Source of the DNA: Candidatus Woesearchaeota archaeon
GTDB taxonomy: Archaea > Nanobdellota > Nanobdellia > SCGC-AAA011-G17 > JACPNG01
Direction of reading: 5' to 3'
Assembly: GCA_018303705.1 (NCBI GenBank)
Contig: JAGVXQ010000020.1
Location: 1 to 7,848, forward strand
DNA: 7,848 nucleotides
The translations under genes were made by a program, and so were the position numbers. How positions within the stretch are numbered: the stretch's first letter is position 1; every line of letters begins with the position of its first letter. A model generated the notes under the pieces. That model made no database searches and was not told the DNA's origin. It saw only the letters and a program-made list of their open reading frames with translations. Below are positions 1-6,368 of the stretch, piece by piece.

Positions 1-2
1 AT

Positions 3-80
3 GCTACTAAAAGAGGCAAAATAAATGAGATTGTTGTTACTAATTATCCTGTAAATACCAAAGGGCTTTTAGATTTTTAA
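3..80 (+). CDS. 3' end of a gene entering from the left; possible D12-class DNA adenine methylase
   Basis: The third forward frame is open from the window edge to a TAA at 78-80 and gives 25 residues containing RGKINEIVVTNY. A basic RGK followed by NE-hydrophobic-TNY near the C-terminus is what I remember from D12-class N6-adenine DNA methyltransferases (Dam/DpnIIA-like), which methylate adenine in a short recognition site. The catalytic DPPY motif would lie outside the window, so this is recognition by memory of a short tail only. The last 41 bases overlap the 3' end of the convergent gene at 40-654, an arrangement seen in type II restriction-modification pairs. The other forward frames close at once (TAA at 8-10 and at 22-24); the second could instead be the end of an unrelated protein (LLKEAK). 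Confidence is low because only 25 codons can be read. Confidence 0.38.
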   Translation, partial: ATKRGKINEIVVTNYPVNTKGLLDF

Positions 81-654
81 CATATTTTTTGCTTTTCTTG
101 TTTTCTTTTGTAACATAATCTGCTTTTGGTGGCTGTCTACTGCATACACTCATACAGATATTATCTATTTCCTTAGGACTGTCTATATCTCCCCTAATCC
201 AGCCTTGCAAAAACAATGTAGGTGGCTCAAAGTTACTTTCTTTGTTATAATTGTGCTCTTGCTCTATGATTAGCAACTGTGCCATATAACCTATAATCTT
301 GATTGGATTCAGATAATGATCAAACTTCTGTTTTTCAAGCTCTTTTAATTCTAAATCAGGATCAGCACCATAGAATATATTGTCAAATGCTAATAGCATT
401 TTTTCCTTTAGATCAGGTCTGCTCCTAGTTCTTAGGTTTAAATCAATTATTAGCCTTAGGTGATTTGGTCTAAATTCCCTTTCGCCTTCTTTAAGCCATA
501 TCTGGAAGTTTTTAGTCTTGTCATAATCCTTAAACCTAGCCGATAGAGTAGAAGGTCTAAAAATATATAATTCGGTACCATTCTCTTTATAGATTACTTT
601 CTTGGTATCAAACGGCAAGTCTTTTACTATTTTAAATGTAGCTTCTTTTTGCAT
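40..654 (-). CDS. Hypothetical 204-residue protein; possible restriction-modification partner
   Basis: The gene runs from an ATG at 654-652 to a TAG at 42-40. There is no signal peptide or membrane segment, so it should be cytoplasmic. The protein is polar and probably mostly helical. Distinctive stretches are FRPSTLSARF (residues 32-41), FRPNHLRLIIDLNLRTRSRPDL (61-82), FYGADPD (94-100), PPTLFLQGWIRGDID (144-158), KEIDNICMSVCSRQPP (161-176) and a C-terminal LWYL. I believe I have seen this pattern in uncharacterised proteins beside adenine methylases but cannot name a family. A P80-D81 pair with E102-L103-K104 could be read as a PD-(D/E)xK nuclease core, but the predicted context is helical and the match is weak. 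It overlaps the convergent methylase-like tail by 41 bases, so a restriction endonuclease or accessory protein is a possible role. GC of about 32-33 % is clearly below that of the histone and surface-protein genes, which suggests acquisition. That it is a real gene is likely; its function is not known. Confidence 0.75.
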   Translation of the reverse strand: MQKEATFKIVKDLPFDTKKVIYKENGTELYIFRPSTLSARFKDYDKTKNFQIWLKEGEREFRPNHLRLIIDLNLRTRSRPDLKEKMLLAFDNIFYGADPDLELKELEKQKFDHYLNPIKIIGYMAQLLIIEQEHNYNKESNFEPPTLFLQGWIRGDIDSPKEIDNICMSVCSRQPPKADYVTKENKKSKKYVKNLKALWYLQDN

Positions 655-674
655 ATAAATTGAGAGAAGATAAT

Positions 675-682
675 CCTTTTAA
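675..682 (-). promoter_or_regulatory. Putative TATA box for the 204-residue protein gene
   Basis: On the minus strand the stretch reads TTAAAAGG, preceded by a purine-rich AAAAAGAG that could serve as the TFB recognition element. Its centre lies about 25 bases upstream of the ATG at 654, and no Shine-Dalgarno sequence stands before that ATG. This spacing fits a leaderless archaeal transcript starting at or next to the start codon. The assignment rests on spacing and composition only. Confidence 0.45.
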
Positions 683-780
683 CTCTTTTTACCAACCGCT
701 AAGGTAACAATGTACGCAAAATATGGCTTTGTGTGATGTCTGGAAATTATTTCGCAAAAGTAAAAAAAACGCAGAAAAGA

Positions 781-788
781 TTATAAAT
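781..788 (+). promoter_or_regulatory. TATA box of the histone gene
   Basis: TTATAAAT is preceded by a purine-rich stretch (CAGAAAAGA, 772-780) suitable as a TFB recognition element. Transcription would start about 25 bases downstream, near 809-812. That leaves a leader of about 20 bases with the strong ribosome binding site at 819-825. The rest of the 655-829 divergent region shows no coding potential and no clear operator; two CGCAAAA words (715-721, 753-759) are the only repetition seen. Confidence 0.6.
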
Positions 789-818
789 CGCCAAATAACA
801 CAACAATAAACCCATTTT

Positions 819-825
819 AAGGAGG
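819..825 (+). promoter_or_regulatory. Shine-Dalgarno site of the histone gene
   Basis: AAGGAGG lies 4 bases before the ATG at 830 and is a near-perfect match to the anti-Shine-Dalgarno end of archaeal 16S rRNA. It is the strongest ribosome binding site in the window, as expected for an abundant chromatin protein, and it fixes the start codon. Confidence 0.85.
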
Positions 826-829
826 AAAC

Positions 830-1039
830 ATGGCAAAACACATTTTACCACTGGCTGCAATGGAATCATTGCTTAAAACAAGGGCTAATGCACCAAGAGT
901 TGGCAATTCTGCAAAAGAAGCCCTGAGAGACATTTTAGAGGAAATCGGAGAGCAAATAGGCCAAAAAGCGGTTAGGTTAGCCCATCATTCAGGCAGAAAA
1001 ACAGTTAAGAGCGATGACATAAAGATAGCTTACAAATAA
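830..1039 (+). CDS. Archaeal histone (HMf-like)
   Basis: This 69-residue protein is a single histone fold that dimerises and wraps DNA into archaeal nucleosome-like particles. The fold fills the whole chain, with no tails: a short first helix (about residues 6-17), a loop with the DNA-contacting Arg (APRVGNSA, 21-28), a long central helix (about 25-53, LRDILEEIGEQIGQKAVRLAHHSG) and the classic loop-2 motif GRKTVKSDDIKIA (55-67). The GRKT-K-DDI signature and the length match HMfA/HMfB of methanogens closely. A TATA box and an excellent ribosome binding site precede it. The next gene begins 27 bases downstream on the same strand without an obvious promoter, so some read-through from the histone transcript is likely. 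GC content is about 43 %, like the genes to the right and unlike the AT-rich block to the left. Confidence 0.96.
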   Translation: MAKHILPLAAMESLLKTRANAPRVGNSAKEALRDILEEIGEQIGQKAVRLAHHSGRKTVKSDDIKIAYK

Positions 1040-1052
1040 GCAGACATAAAAA

Positions 1053-1057
1053 GAGGT
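1053..1057 (+). promoter_or_regulatory. Shine-Dalgarno site selecting a TTG start
   Basis: GAGGT ends 9 bases before the TTG at 1067. No ATG or GTG in frame gives a complete signal peptide: the first in-frame ATG is at 1118, inside the hydrophobic core, and would remove the positively charged N-terminal part. This site therefore supports the TTG as the true start. Confidence 0.65.
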
Positions 1058-1066
1058 TGAGAATAT

Positions 1067-4000
1067 TTGGCGAGTCTTATAAAAACTAAAGCATTTTTTG
1101 AAATTATTCTTGTAGTAATGTCAATCTTTTTTATCAGCTCGTTGAACGTATCAGCACAGCAACCATCAGAACAATCATGCTGTGAAAAGACAAAATCCGG
1201 AGAAAGTTGTGTCTATACATCATCAGAAAATTGTGACAGGCGATTCAAGTCATCTAATGAAGAATGTTCTGAATCATCTTTTTGCGAAACAGGTTGTTGT
1301 TTCAATGATGATGGCACGTGCTCAAACTCCGCATCAAAATCAACATGTGAATCAAAATCAGGATTGTTCAACAAAGGCATATCCTGCAGCTCCATACAGC
1401 TATGCAATAAAGGCTGCTGCATTCTCGGAGATAATTATTTCATGGCAACAAAGCAACAATGCCAGGAAAAAAGCAATTTGTACAAGAATCTAAAGATGGA
1501 ATTTAACCCGGACATAACAGACGAATTCACTTGCATCTCACAACTTCAAAACAAGGAGCGAGGCTGCTGTGTCCAGGAATCAGAATGCATTTACACCGAC
1601 AGGCTAAGCTGCACTGAAGGTTCCATGCCACCAGAACAGAGCCTTGTGCAAAGCCCCTGGCAGCAATCTGAAAACTCTCAGCAAGCATCTGCAACAGGTA
1701 ATGCAGTAAGCCCATTAGTTAACCAGCAGAATTCACAGCAATCAAACCAGCAGCAAAACTATATTGGAACAATTTTTGAAACAGGGAAATACTGCAGCCA
1801 GGTTCCATTGTGCGGCTGCAAGGCCAAGCACCATAAGGGATGTTATGATGGCGATGTTTACTGGTATGATTCATGCAACAACCGCGAAGGCATCGCCCAG
1901 GACTGCGACTTTTCAAATAATAATCTCTGCAGCAAAGATACATTGAAATGTGAAAGCTTAGATTGCAAAACTACTTTTGACAAAAAAGCAATAAATGGCA
2001 ACGACATAGTTGGCTATGATGGAGTCCCGAGAAGAAACGGCGAATCCTGGTGTGAATATGATGGTGCTGTTGGCTTTGGCCAGGACTTAGTTGGCTCTCG
2101 CCATTACAGGCACCTTTGCATTTCCGGTGAGGAATTCATAGAGCCATGCAAGGATTTTCGAGAAGAATTCTGCTTGCAGGCAACAGGCAAGCTGCAAACC
2201 TTCAACATACTTGAAGCAGCATGCATATCTAACAGGTGGAAAGATTGTGCAACAACCTGCAACACAGCAAAGGACAAGAAAACAAGTGCCCAAATAAAAT
2301 TAGCAATGCAGTATGACAGGACATGCTGTGAGGATCCAATGAAAAGCTGTTTCTGGAGTGCTGCCAATAATGAAAACATAAAAAAAATAAGTGGCGATGC
2401 ACAGAAAGAATTGTCATCTGCATGCACTGACTTAAACTCTAATGAGCCATCATGCCAGCCAGGAGATTATCAGAGCTCTGACCCTGGCAACGGCGTCTGT
2501 ATTCCGATAGTTCCTCCTGGCTTGAAATTCTGGAATGATGAAAACATAGAACAAGCAAAGAAAACAGAGCAGGCAACAGCAGATCCAGTAAAAACATGCG
2601 AGACAGCAAAAAGAACATGCACCACTTATTTCTACAAGAATCTATTAACAGGGTATGATTGGAAAAAGGTTAACACTATCTGCCTGAAAAAAGACTTCGC
2701 TCTTAGTGCAATGTCATATTGCAAGTCTTTAGGTGATTGTGGCACTAAATACAATATAGCAGGAAAGTTTTCAAAGCTAGCTTTCAAGTGTGAAACAAGT
2801 GATGGCCCTTGCAAGGGAAACAAACATGGATTAAGCTATAATTTTATAAATCTGGATTGGGAAAAAGAGGTAGGTGGCTTGGATGCATACACAAAAGCAA
2901 AGCCACTGCAAACAAAAGACTTCGATTTAAACGGCTACAAAGGCATGGGCAGCCCTGATAATCCTTATGGACTGGCAAACATGCTTGTCACATCAATAGG
3001 TGGAATTGCAGGCACAGTAATAAGCGGTGTAGGATTATTGATGCCTGTTACTACAACAGCAACAACCACTGTGGCAGCATCAATGCCAGCAATTACCCTT
3101 GGTGGAGAAGGCGCGTTAGCTGGTATAAGTGGAACAGGCGGGGCAGCAAGTGGAGCTGCAACATCAGTATCATGGGTTCCATTGTTTGGAATACTAATTG
3201 CATTAGTGGTAGCAGCATTCACATTAGTCTTGCAGCTAACAGCAGAAACAGACCAGATAGACATAACAATATCATGCCTTCCATGGCAGCCCCCTTATGG
3301 CAACAAAGACTGTGAGAAATGCACAAATAAGGAAATTATGGAAAAGCTTAATTTTGACACATGCTCTGAATACAAATGCAAATCTCTTAGCCAAAACTGC
3401 AAGTGGATACCTGAAAACGAAGGAAGCAACAGGACAAGCTGCATAACAACCAACATAAATGATGTGAACTCTCCAAAAATAAAGCCATGGCCAGAAGCAT
3501 TAACCAAAGGATTCAAGATAACTGAATTCCAAAATGGATACCAAATCACTCCATCTCCAGAAGGTTATGCATTGGTTTCATTTGGCATCTTGACAGACGA
3601 GCCAGCCACATGCAAGTATGCATTGGAGCCAAACATAAAATATGACAGCATGCCTGCAGATTTCGGAGATGTATTTATAGACAACAAGCATATGCTGACA
3701 TTGTCAGCAATCCCAAACAAGCTCAACGAAATATACATAAAATGCAAGGACGCAAACAACATAGCAAATGAAGCAGATTACCTGATAAAATTCAAAGCAA
3801 GGGGAGGCAAAGATTTAACCCCGCCAATAATACTAAGCTCAAGCATAAAGAACAGCGCAGTAATCTCCGGAACCTCAACCCCATTGTCATTGTCAATAAA
3901 CGAGCCATCAAGATGCAGATATTCAAATAAAGAAACTACATACGAGCAAATGGAAAATCCCATGGTCTGCAGCACAGATTCTGCTATAAACAGCCCATCA

Positions 4001-4630
4001 GCAAAATTCACGTGCAGCACCAACTTGAAAATAAATGAAGGCACAAATATATTTTATTTCAAGTGCTCTGATTTAAGCAACAACATAAACAAAGAAAGCT
4101 ATATTTTAACACTGACAGGATCCCCTCAATTAAAGATAACATCAACATCACCCTCAGGCGAGCTTGACCTCAACACAATAACCATCGAAGCAACAACAGA
4201 AGGCGGTTCCAACGATGGCATTGCCAAATGCTCATACACATTAAGCAGCAAAACATACCTATTCAACCAGACCGATTCAACAGAGCATTCAACAGACCTG
4301 CCCCAGTTAAGCATAGGCTCTTACAGCATACCAATAAGCTGCAAGGACAGCATAGGCAACTCAGCAGATGCAACAATATCCTTCAAGGTAACAAGGGATA
4401 TAACCCCTCCGAATTTGATGTTTGTCTACAAGCAGGACAACACATTAACCATATCAACAGATGAGCCATCAGCATGCGAATACTCAAATAAAGATTTTGC
4501 TTTTGGCTCAGGAACATTGATGGATGGTCAAGACAAAGATCACACCTTGACCATAGAAAAAACCAAATACAGTATAATATGCTCAGATTCATTCAACAAC
4601 ACAGGTTCATTATTCACAATCTACCCTTGA
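1067..4630 (+). CDS. Large secreted, membrane-anchored Cys-rich protein with C-terminal Ig-like repeats
   Basis: The 1187-residue protein starts at a TTG. Residues 1-30 form a Sec-type signal peptide (Lys at 6 and 8, hydrophobic core 9-25, VSA before Q31). Residues 31-182 hold 20 cysteines in modules built around GCC (CC at 38-39, 77-78, 117-118, 167-168). A Gln/Ser-rich linker (about 186-235) leads to C249-x-C251-x3-H255-H256-x2-C259 and GDVYWYDSC, then GESWC (325-329), SRHYRHLC (344-351) and VPPGLKFW (482-489). Two hydrophobic stretches (about 635-661 and 703-727) could form a membrane hairpin that keeps both ends outside. Residues 814-1187 hold four Ig-like repeats, each with a first Cys (849, 950, 1055, 1137; three of them in a (D/N)EPxxC motif) and a second Cys in C-(K/S)-D (893, 1000, 1092, 1172). 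The many cysteines imply disulfides and an extracellular location. It is paralogous to the gene starting at 5460. The function is unknown; adhesion or a surface-layer role is a guess. Confidence 0.9.
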   Translation: MASLIKTKAFFEIILVVMSIFFISSLNVSAQQPSEQSCCEKTKSGESCVYTSSENCDRRFKSSNEECSESSFCETGCCFNDDGTCSNSASKSTCESKSGLFNKGISCSSIQLCNKGCCILGDNYFMATKQQCQEKSNLYKNLKMEFNPDITDEFTCISQLQNKERGCCVQESECIYTDRLSCTEGSMPPEQSLVQSPWQQSENSQQASATGNAVSPLVNQQNSQQSNQQQNYIGTIFETGKYCSQVPLCGCKAKHHKGCYDGDVYWYDSCNNREGIAQDCDFSNNNLCSKDTLKCESLDCKTTFDKKAINGNDIVGYDGVPRRNGESWCEYDGAVGFGQDLVGSRHYRHLCISGEEFIEPCKDFREEFCLQATGKLQTFNILEAACISNRWKDCATTCNTAKDKKTSAQIKLAMQYDRTCCEDPMKSCFWSAANNENIKKISGDAQKELSSACTDLNSNEPSCQPGDYQSSDPGNGVCIPIVPPGLKFWNDENIEQAKKTEQATADPVKTCETAKRTCTTYFYKNLLTGYDWKKVNTICLKKDFALSAMSYCKSLGDCGTKYNIAGKFSKLAFKCETSDGPCKGNKHGLSYNFINLDWEKEVGGLDAYTKAKPLQTKDFDLNGYKGMGSPDNPYGLANMLVTSIGGIAGTVISGVGLLMPVTTTATTTVAASMPAITLGGEGALAGISGTGGAASGAATSVSWVPLFGILIALVVAAFTLVLQLTAETDQIDITISCLPWQPPYGNKDCEKCTNKEIMEKLNFDTCSEYKCKSLSQNCKWIPENEGSNRTSCITTNINDVNSPKIKPWPEALTKGFKITEFQNGYQITPSPEGYALVSFGILTDEPATCKYALEPNIKYDSMPADFGDVFIDNKHMLTLSAIPNKLNEIYIKCKDANNIANEADYLIKFKARGGKDLTPPIILSSSIKNSAVISGTSTPLSLSINEPSRCRYSNKETTYEQMENPMVCSTDSAINSPSAKFTCSTNLKINEGTNIFYFKCSDLSNNINKESYILTLTGSPQLKITSTSPSGELDLNTITIEATTEGGSNDGIAKCSYTLSSKTYLFNQTDSTEHSTDLPQLSIGSYSIPISCKDSIGNSADATISFKVTRDITPPNLMFVYKQDNTLTISTDEPSACEYSNKDFAFGSGTLMDGQDKDHTLTIEKTKYSIICSDSFNNTGSLFTIYP

Positions 4631-4645
4631 GAAATTGGTGCAAAA

Positions 4646-4654
4646 ATATTTAAA
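4646..4654 (+). promoter_or_regulatory. TATA box of the pilin-like gene
   Basis: ATATTTAAA, preceded by an A-rich stretch (4642-4645), is a good archaeal TATA box. Transcription would begin about 25-28 bases downstream, near 4675-4678. This gives a leader of only about 6-9 bases before the ATG at 4684, and there is no Shine-Dalgarno site ahead of it. The pilin-like gene and the second Cys-rich gene probably form their own transcription unit from here. Confidence 0.6.
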
Positions 4655-4683
4655 CAACGAATTAGACTAAAAACGTGATTGCA

Positions 4684-5454
4684 ATGAATAAAAGAGGTCA
4701 AGTAACTTTGTTTGTCATAATCGGCATTATAATAGCTGTTCTCTTGATATTGTTCTTTTATGCCAGGCAAACAATATTCTTCAAGCCAAACCAGGAAAAC
4801 CTCAACCACATTCTAACAGAAGTAAGTGATGGCATAATAGAATGCATAGGCGATGTAGGCAAAGAGCCAATAATCAGGCTTGGCCTTCAAGGAGGTTACT
4901 TAAATCCAGATGATGACACATTCAGGCTCTACAATGACACAAGGATAAGCTACCTTTGCTATGACATTCCGAAAGACGAGCAATGCAGGAACCGCATGCT
5001 TCTTGTTTCAGACATGGAATTCCAGCTAAACGATGCCCTTAAGGCAAGAATTCTTGGATGCATGCCAAATATTAAGTCATTCAGCAGAGGCAGGCCAATA
5101 ACAATAGAAGTTCCAAATGACCTAAAAGTAAAGACCACAATAAAAATAAAGGACATTGATGCAACAGTTCTTTATTCTATAGTCATAAGGTCAAAAGACA
5201 GTCAGTACAAGGTTCAAAAAGGTGAATTTACAAAAACATTTGACATCCCTCTCGGCGATTTGTACAACGCTGCTCATGACATAATAGATGCAGAAACAAC
5301 ATCAGGGGATTTTGACCAGCTTTTTTACATGATAGCCAAAAAGGCAGACTACAAGATTTACAAGTACCGCCCATATCCTGACAAAATTTACATATTAAAA
5401 AGATCTGACAACCCATACCAGTTCCAATTCGCAGTGCAAGGTGAACCAGGTTAA
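4684..5454 (+). CDS. Pilin-like protein with class III signal peptide
   Basis: The 256-residue protein begins MNKRGQVTLF and continues as an unbroken hydrophobic helix to about residue 26. KRG followed by Q and a hydrophobic segment is the class III signal peptide of archaeal pilins and archaellins. It would be cut after G5 by a type IV prepilin peptidase, leaving the helix to pack into a filament or anchor the protein. The rest is extracellular: a helical part with C54 and QGGYL (69-73), YLCYDIP (90-96), C101, MEFQL (111-115) and C126, then a beta-rich part with alternating charged and hydrophobic residues (about 138-200). I recall proteins of this build (KRGQVTLF, GGY, ME near a Cys) as widespread in DPANN archaea, without a known role. 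A GTG at 4675 in the same frame would add MIA, but the ATG gives the usual N-terminus. The second Cys-rich gene follows after 5 bases, so the two are probably co-transcribed. Confidence 0.85.
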   Translation: MNKRGQVTLFVIIGIIIAVLLILFFYARQTIFFKPNQENLNHILTEVSDGIIECIGDVGKEPIIRLGLQGGYLNPDDDTFRLYNDTRISYLCYDIPKDEQCRNRMLLVSDMEFQLNDALKARILGCMPNIKSFSRGRPITIEVPNDLKVKTTIKIKDIDATVLYSIVIRSKDSQYKVQKGEFTKTFDIPLGDLYNAAHDIIDAETTSGDFDQLFYMIAKKADYKIYKYRPYPDKIYILKRSDNPYQFQFAVQGEPG

Positions 5455-5459
5455 AAACT

Positions 5460-6368
5460 ATGAGTTTTGTAAGATTGAAAGCAAGTTTGATTGTATTTTT
5501 AATCATATTCTCTGTTTTTTCTATTTATGTTCCTGCTGCAGAGGCAGAATCAAAAAAGGCCTGCTGTGAAAACACTAAAAACAATGAAAAATGTGTTTTT
5601 ACTGATTCTGGCAGCTGTGATAAATCAGCAAGGATGGCTTTCACAACATGCGAGCAGACAAACTTCTGTTCTTTGGGATGCTGCTATTCATCAAGTGATG
5701 GCTCGTGCAACAAGAACACCCCGAAGGCAGTATGCGACTCAAAAGAAGCTACATCATTCATAGAATCTCCTGAATGCAACATCGCTGCATGCCAAAAAGG
5801 CTGTTGCCTGATTGGAGAAGAAGCATTCTTCGTTACCCAAACGCAATGCAAGCAATATGGCAGCCAATTTCCAGACTTAAAAGTATTGTTTGATTCAGGA
5901 ACTGCAACAGAAAAATCATGCCTGGAAAAATCAAGAAGCAAGGAAGTTGGTTGCTGCGTTACCCAAGACTCATGCATGTTTACAACAAGAGACTCTTGCA
6001 ACGTTGCATCAGAAAATCTGAAGGGAACAACAGCCCCTCCAACACAACAACAAGCAGCTCCGCAAACACAGCCAATCCAAGAAAAAAAGCAAAATCAGCC
6101 AATCAAAGATCAAGAAGAAAACAAAAAATCAGAGGAAAAAATTCCAACAACAAATTCAATAAGCATTGATAGTATAACTGGCTTTGCAGAACAAACATCA
6201 GAACAAAAAAGCATCGAGAATGCAAAAGAAGTTTTCATAGGCAACCAAGGCTTTTACAAGAACACATTATGCAGCAATGACAGGCTTCAATGCGGCTGCG
6301 CAAAGCAGCACCATACAGCATGTTACCAGGGCCGTGTTTATTGGTATCCTTACATGCGGCAACTGTGA
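5460..6368 (+). CDS. N-terminal part of a second secreted Cys-rich protein, interrupted by a frameshift
   Basis: The ATG at 5460 follows the pilin-like gene by 5 bases, with a weak AGGT ribosome binding site (5448-5451) inside the end of that gene. The 302 residues carry a Sec signal peptide (1-29, AEA before E30), then 20 cysteines (35-180) whose spacing matches the 1187-residue paralogue almost base for base of the pattern, including GCC at 73-75, 114-116 and 164-166. A Gln/Lys/Glu-rich linker (about 187-260) is longer than in the paralogue. After it come C278-x-C280-x3-H284-H285-x2-C288 and GRVYWY (291-296). Right after YWY the frame runs into PYMRQL and a TGA, where the paralogue continues with a Cys and a CDF motif. 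The continuation lies in the next frame (6352 onward). The gene is therefore either a recent frameshift mutant, a sequencing or assembly error, or, less likely, read by +1 frameshifting. Without correction the product would be a secreted 273-residue fragment after signal removal. Confidence 0.85.
   Translation: MSFVRLKASLIVFLIIFSVFSIYVPAAEAESKKACCENTKNNEKCVFTDSGSCDKSARMAFTTCEQTNFCSLGCCYSSSDGSCNKNTPKAVCDSKEATSFIESPECNIAACQKGCCLIGEEAFFVTQTQCKQYGSQFPDLKVLFDSGTATEKSCLEKSRSKEVGCCVTQDSCMFTTRDSCNVASENLKGTTAPPTQQQAAPQTQPIQEKKQNQPIKDQEENKKSEEKIPTTNSISIDSITGFAEQTSEQKSIENAKEVFIGNQGFYKNTLCSNDRLQCGCAKQHHTACYQGRVYWYPYMRQL
6347..6368 (+). other. Frameshift junction in the second Cys-rich gene
   Basis: Up to TAT at 6345-6347 the frame of the 5460 gene codes for GRVYWY, matching GDVYWY of the paralogue. 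From 6352 the next frame (+1) codes for TCGNCDYSQGTLC, matching the paralogue's CDFSNNNLC region. Compared with the paralogue, about seven residues between YWY and CD(F/Y)S are missing. The simplest account is a deletion of about 20 bases, or a one-base error plus a natural length difference. The original frame ends at TGA 6366-6368. Confidence 0.8.

Noticed and set aside
9..25. T-rich stretch on the minus strand after the 204-residue gene, as a terminator
   Set aside because: The runs of T are short and broken, and the stretch overlaps the coding tail of the gene on the other strand, so it cannot be told from ordinary AT-rich sequence.
80..104. PD...ELK (residues 80-104 of the 204-residue protein) as a PD-(D/E)xK nuclease site
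   Set aside because: The residues fit the loose pattern but lie in a stretch that looks helical, without the expected beta hairpin; too weak to call. The positions given here are residue numbers in that protein.
715..759. Two CGCAAAA words in the divergent promoter region, as an operator pair
   Set aside because: Seven-base direct repeats with different flanks, 38 bases apart in AT-rich DNA, are easily due to chance, and neither is placed against a TATA box in a telling way.
2104..2427. Antisense open frame of about 107 codons within the large Cys-rich gene
   Set aside because: It lies wholly opposite a well supported coding frame, has no ribosome binding site or promoter, and its Cys- and Leu-rich composition is what the reverse of this sense sequence yields.
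4228..4464. Plus-strand open frame of 78 codons in another frame of the Ig-like region
   Set aside because: It is enclosed in the Ig-like coding frame, shows no domain-like pattern and has no start signals.
4675..4683. GTG start giving MIA before MNKRGQ in the pilin-like protein
   Set aside because: The ATG at 4684 gives the standard class III signal peptide N-terminus; the GTG lies at or before the likely transcript start.
6345..6368. Programmed +1 ribosomal frameshift that would join the two parts of the second Cys-rich protein
   Set aside because: A shift at CCT-T would restore the frame, but there is no stop codon or rare codon directly in the A site, no stimulatory structure that I can see, and the missing seven residues point to a deletion or error instead.
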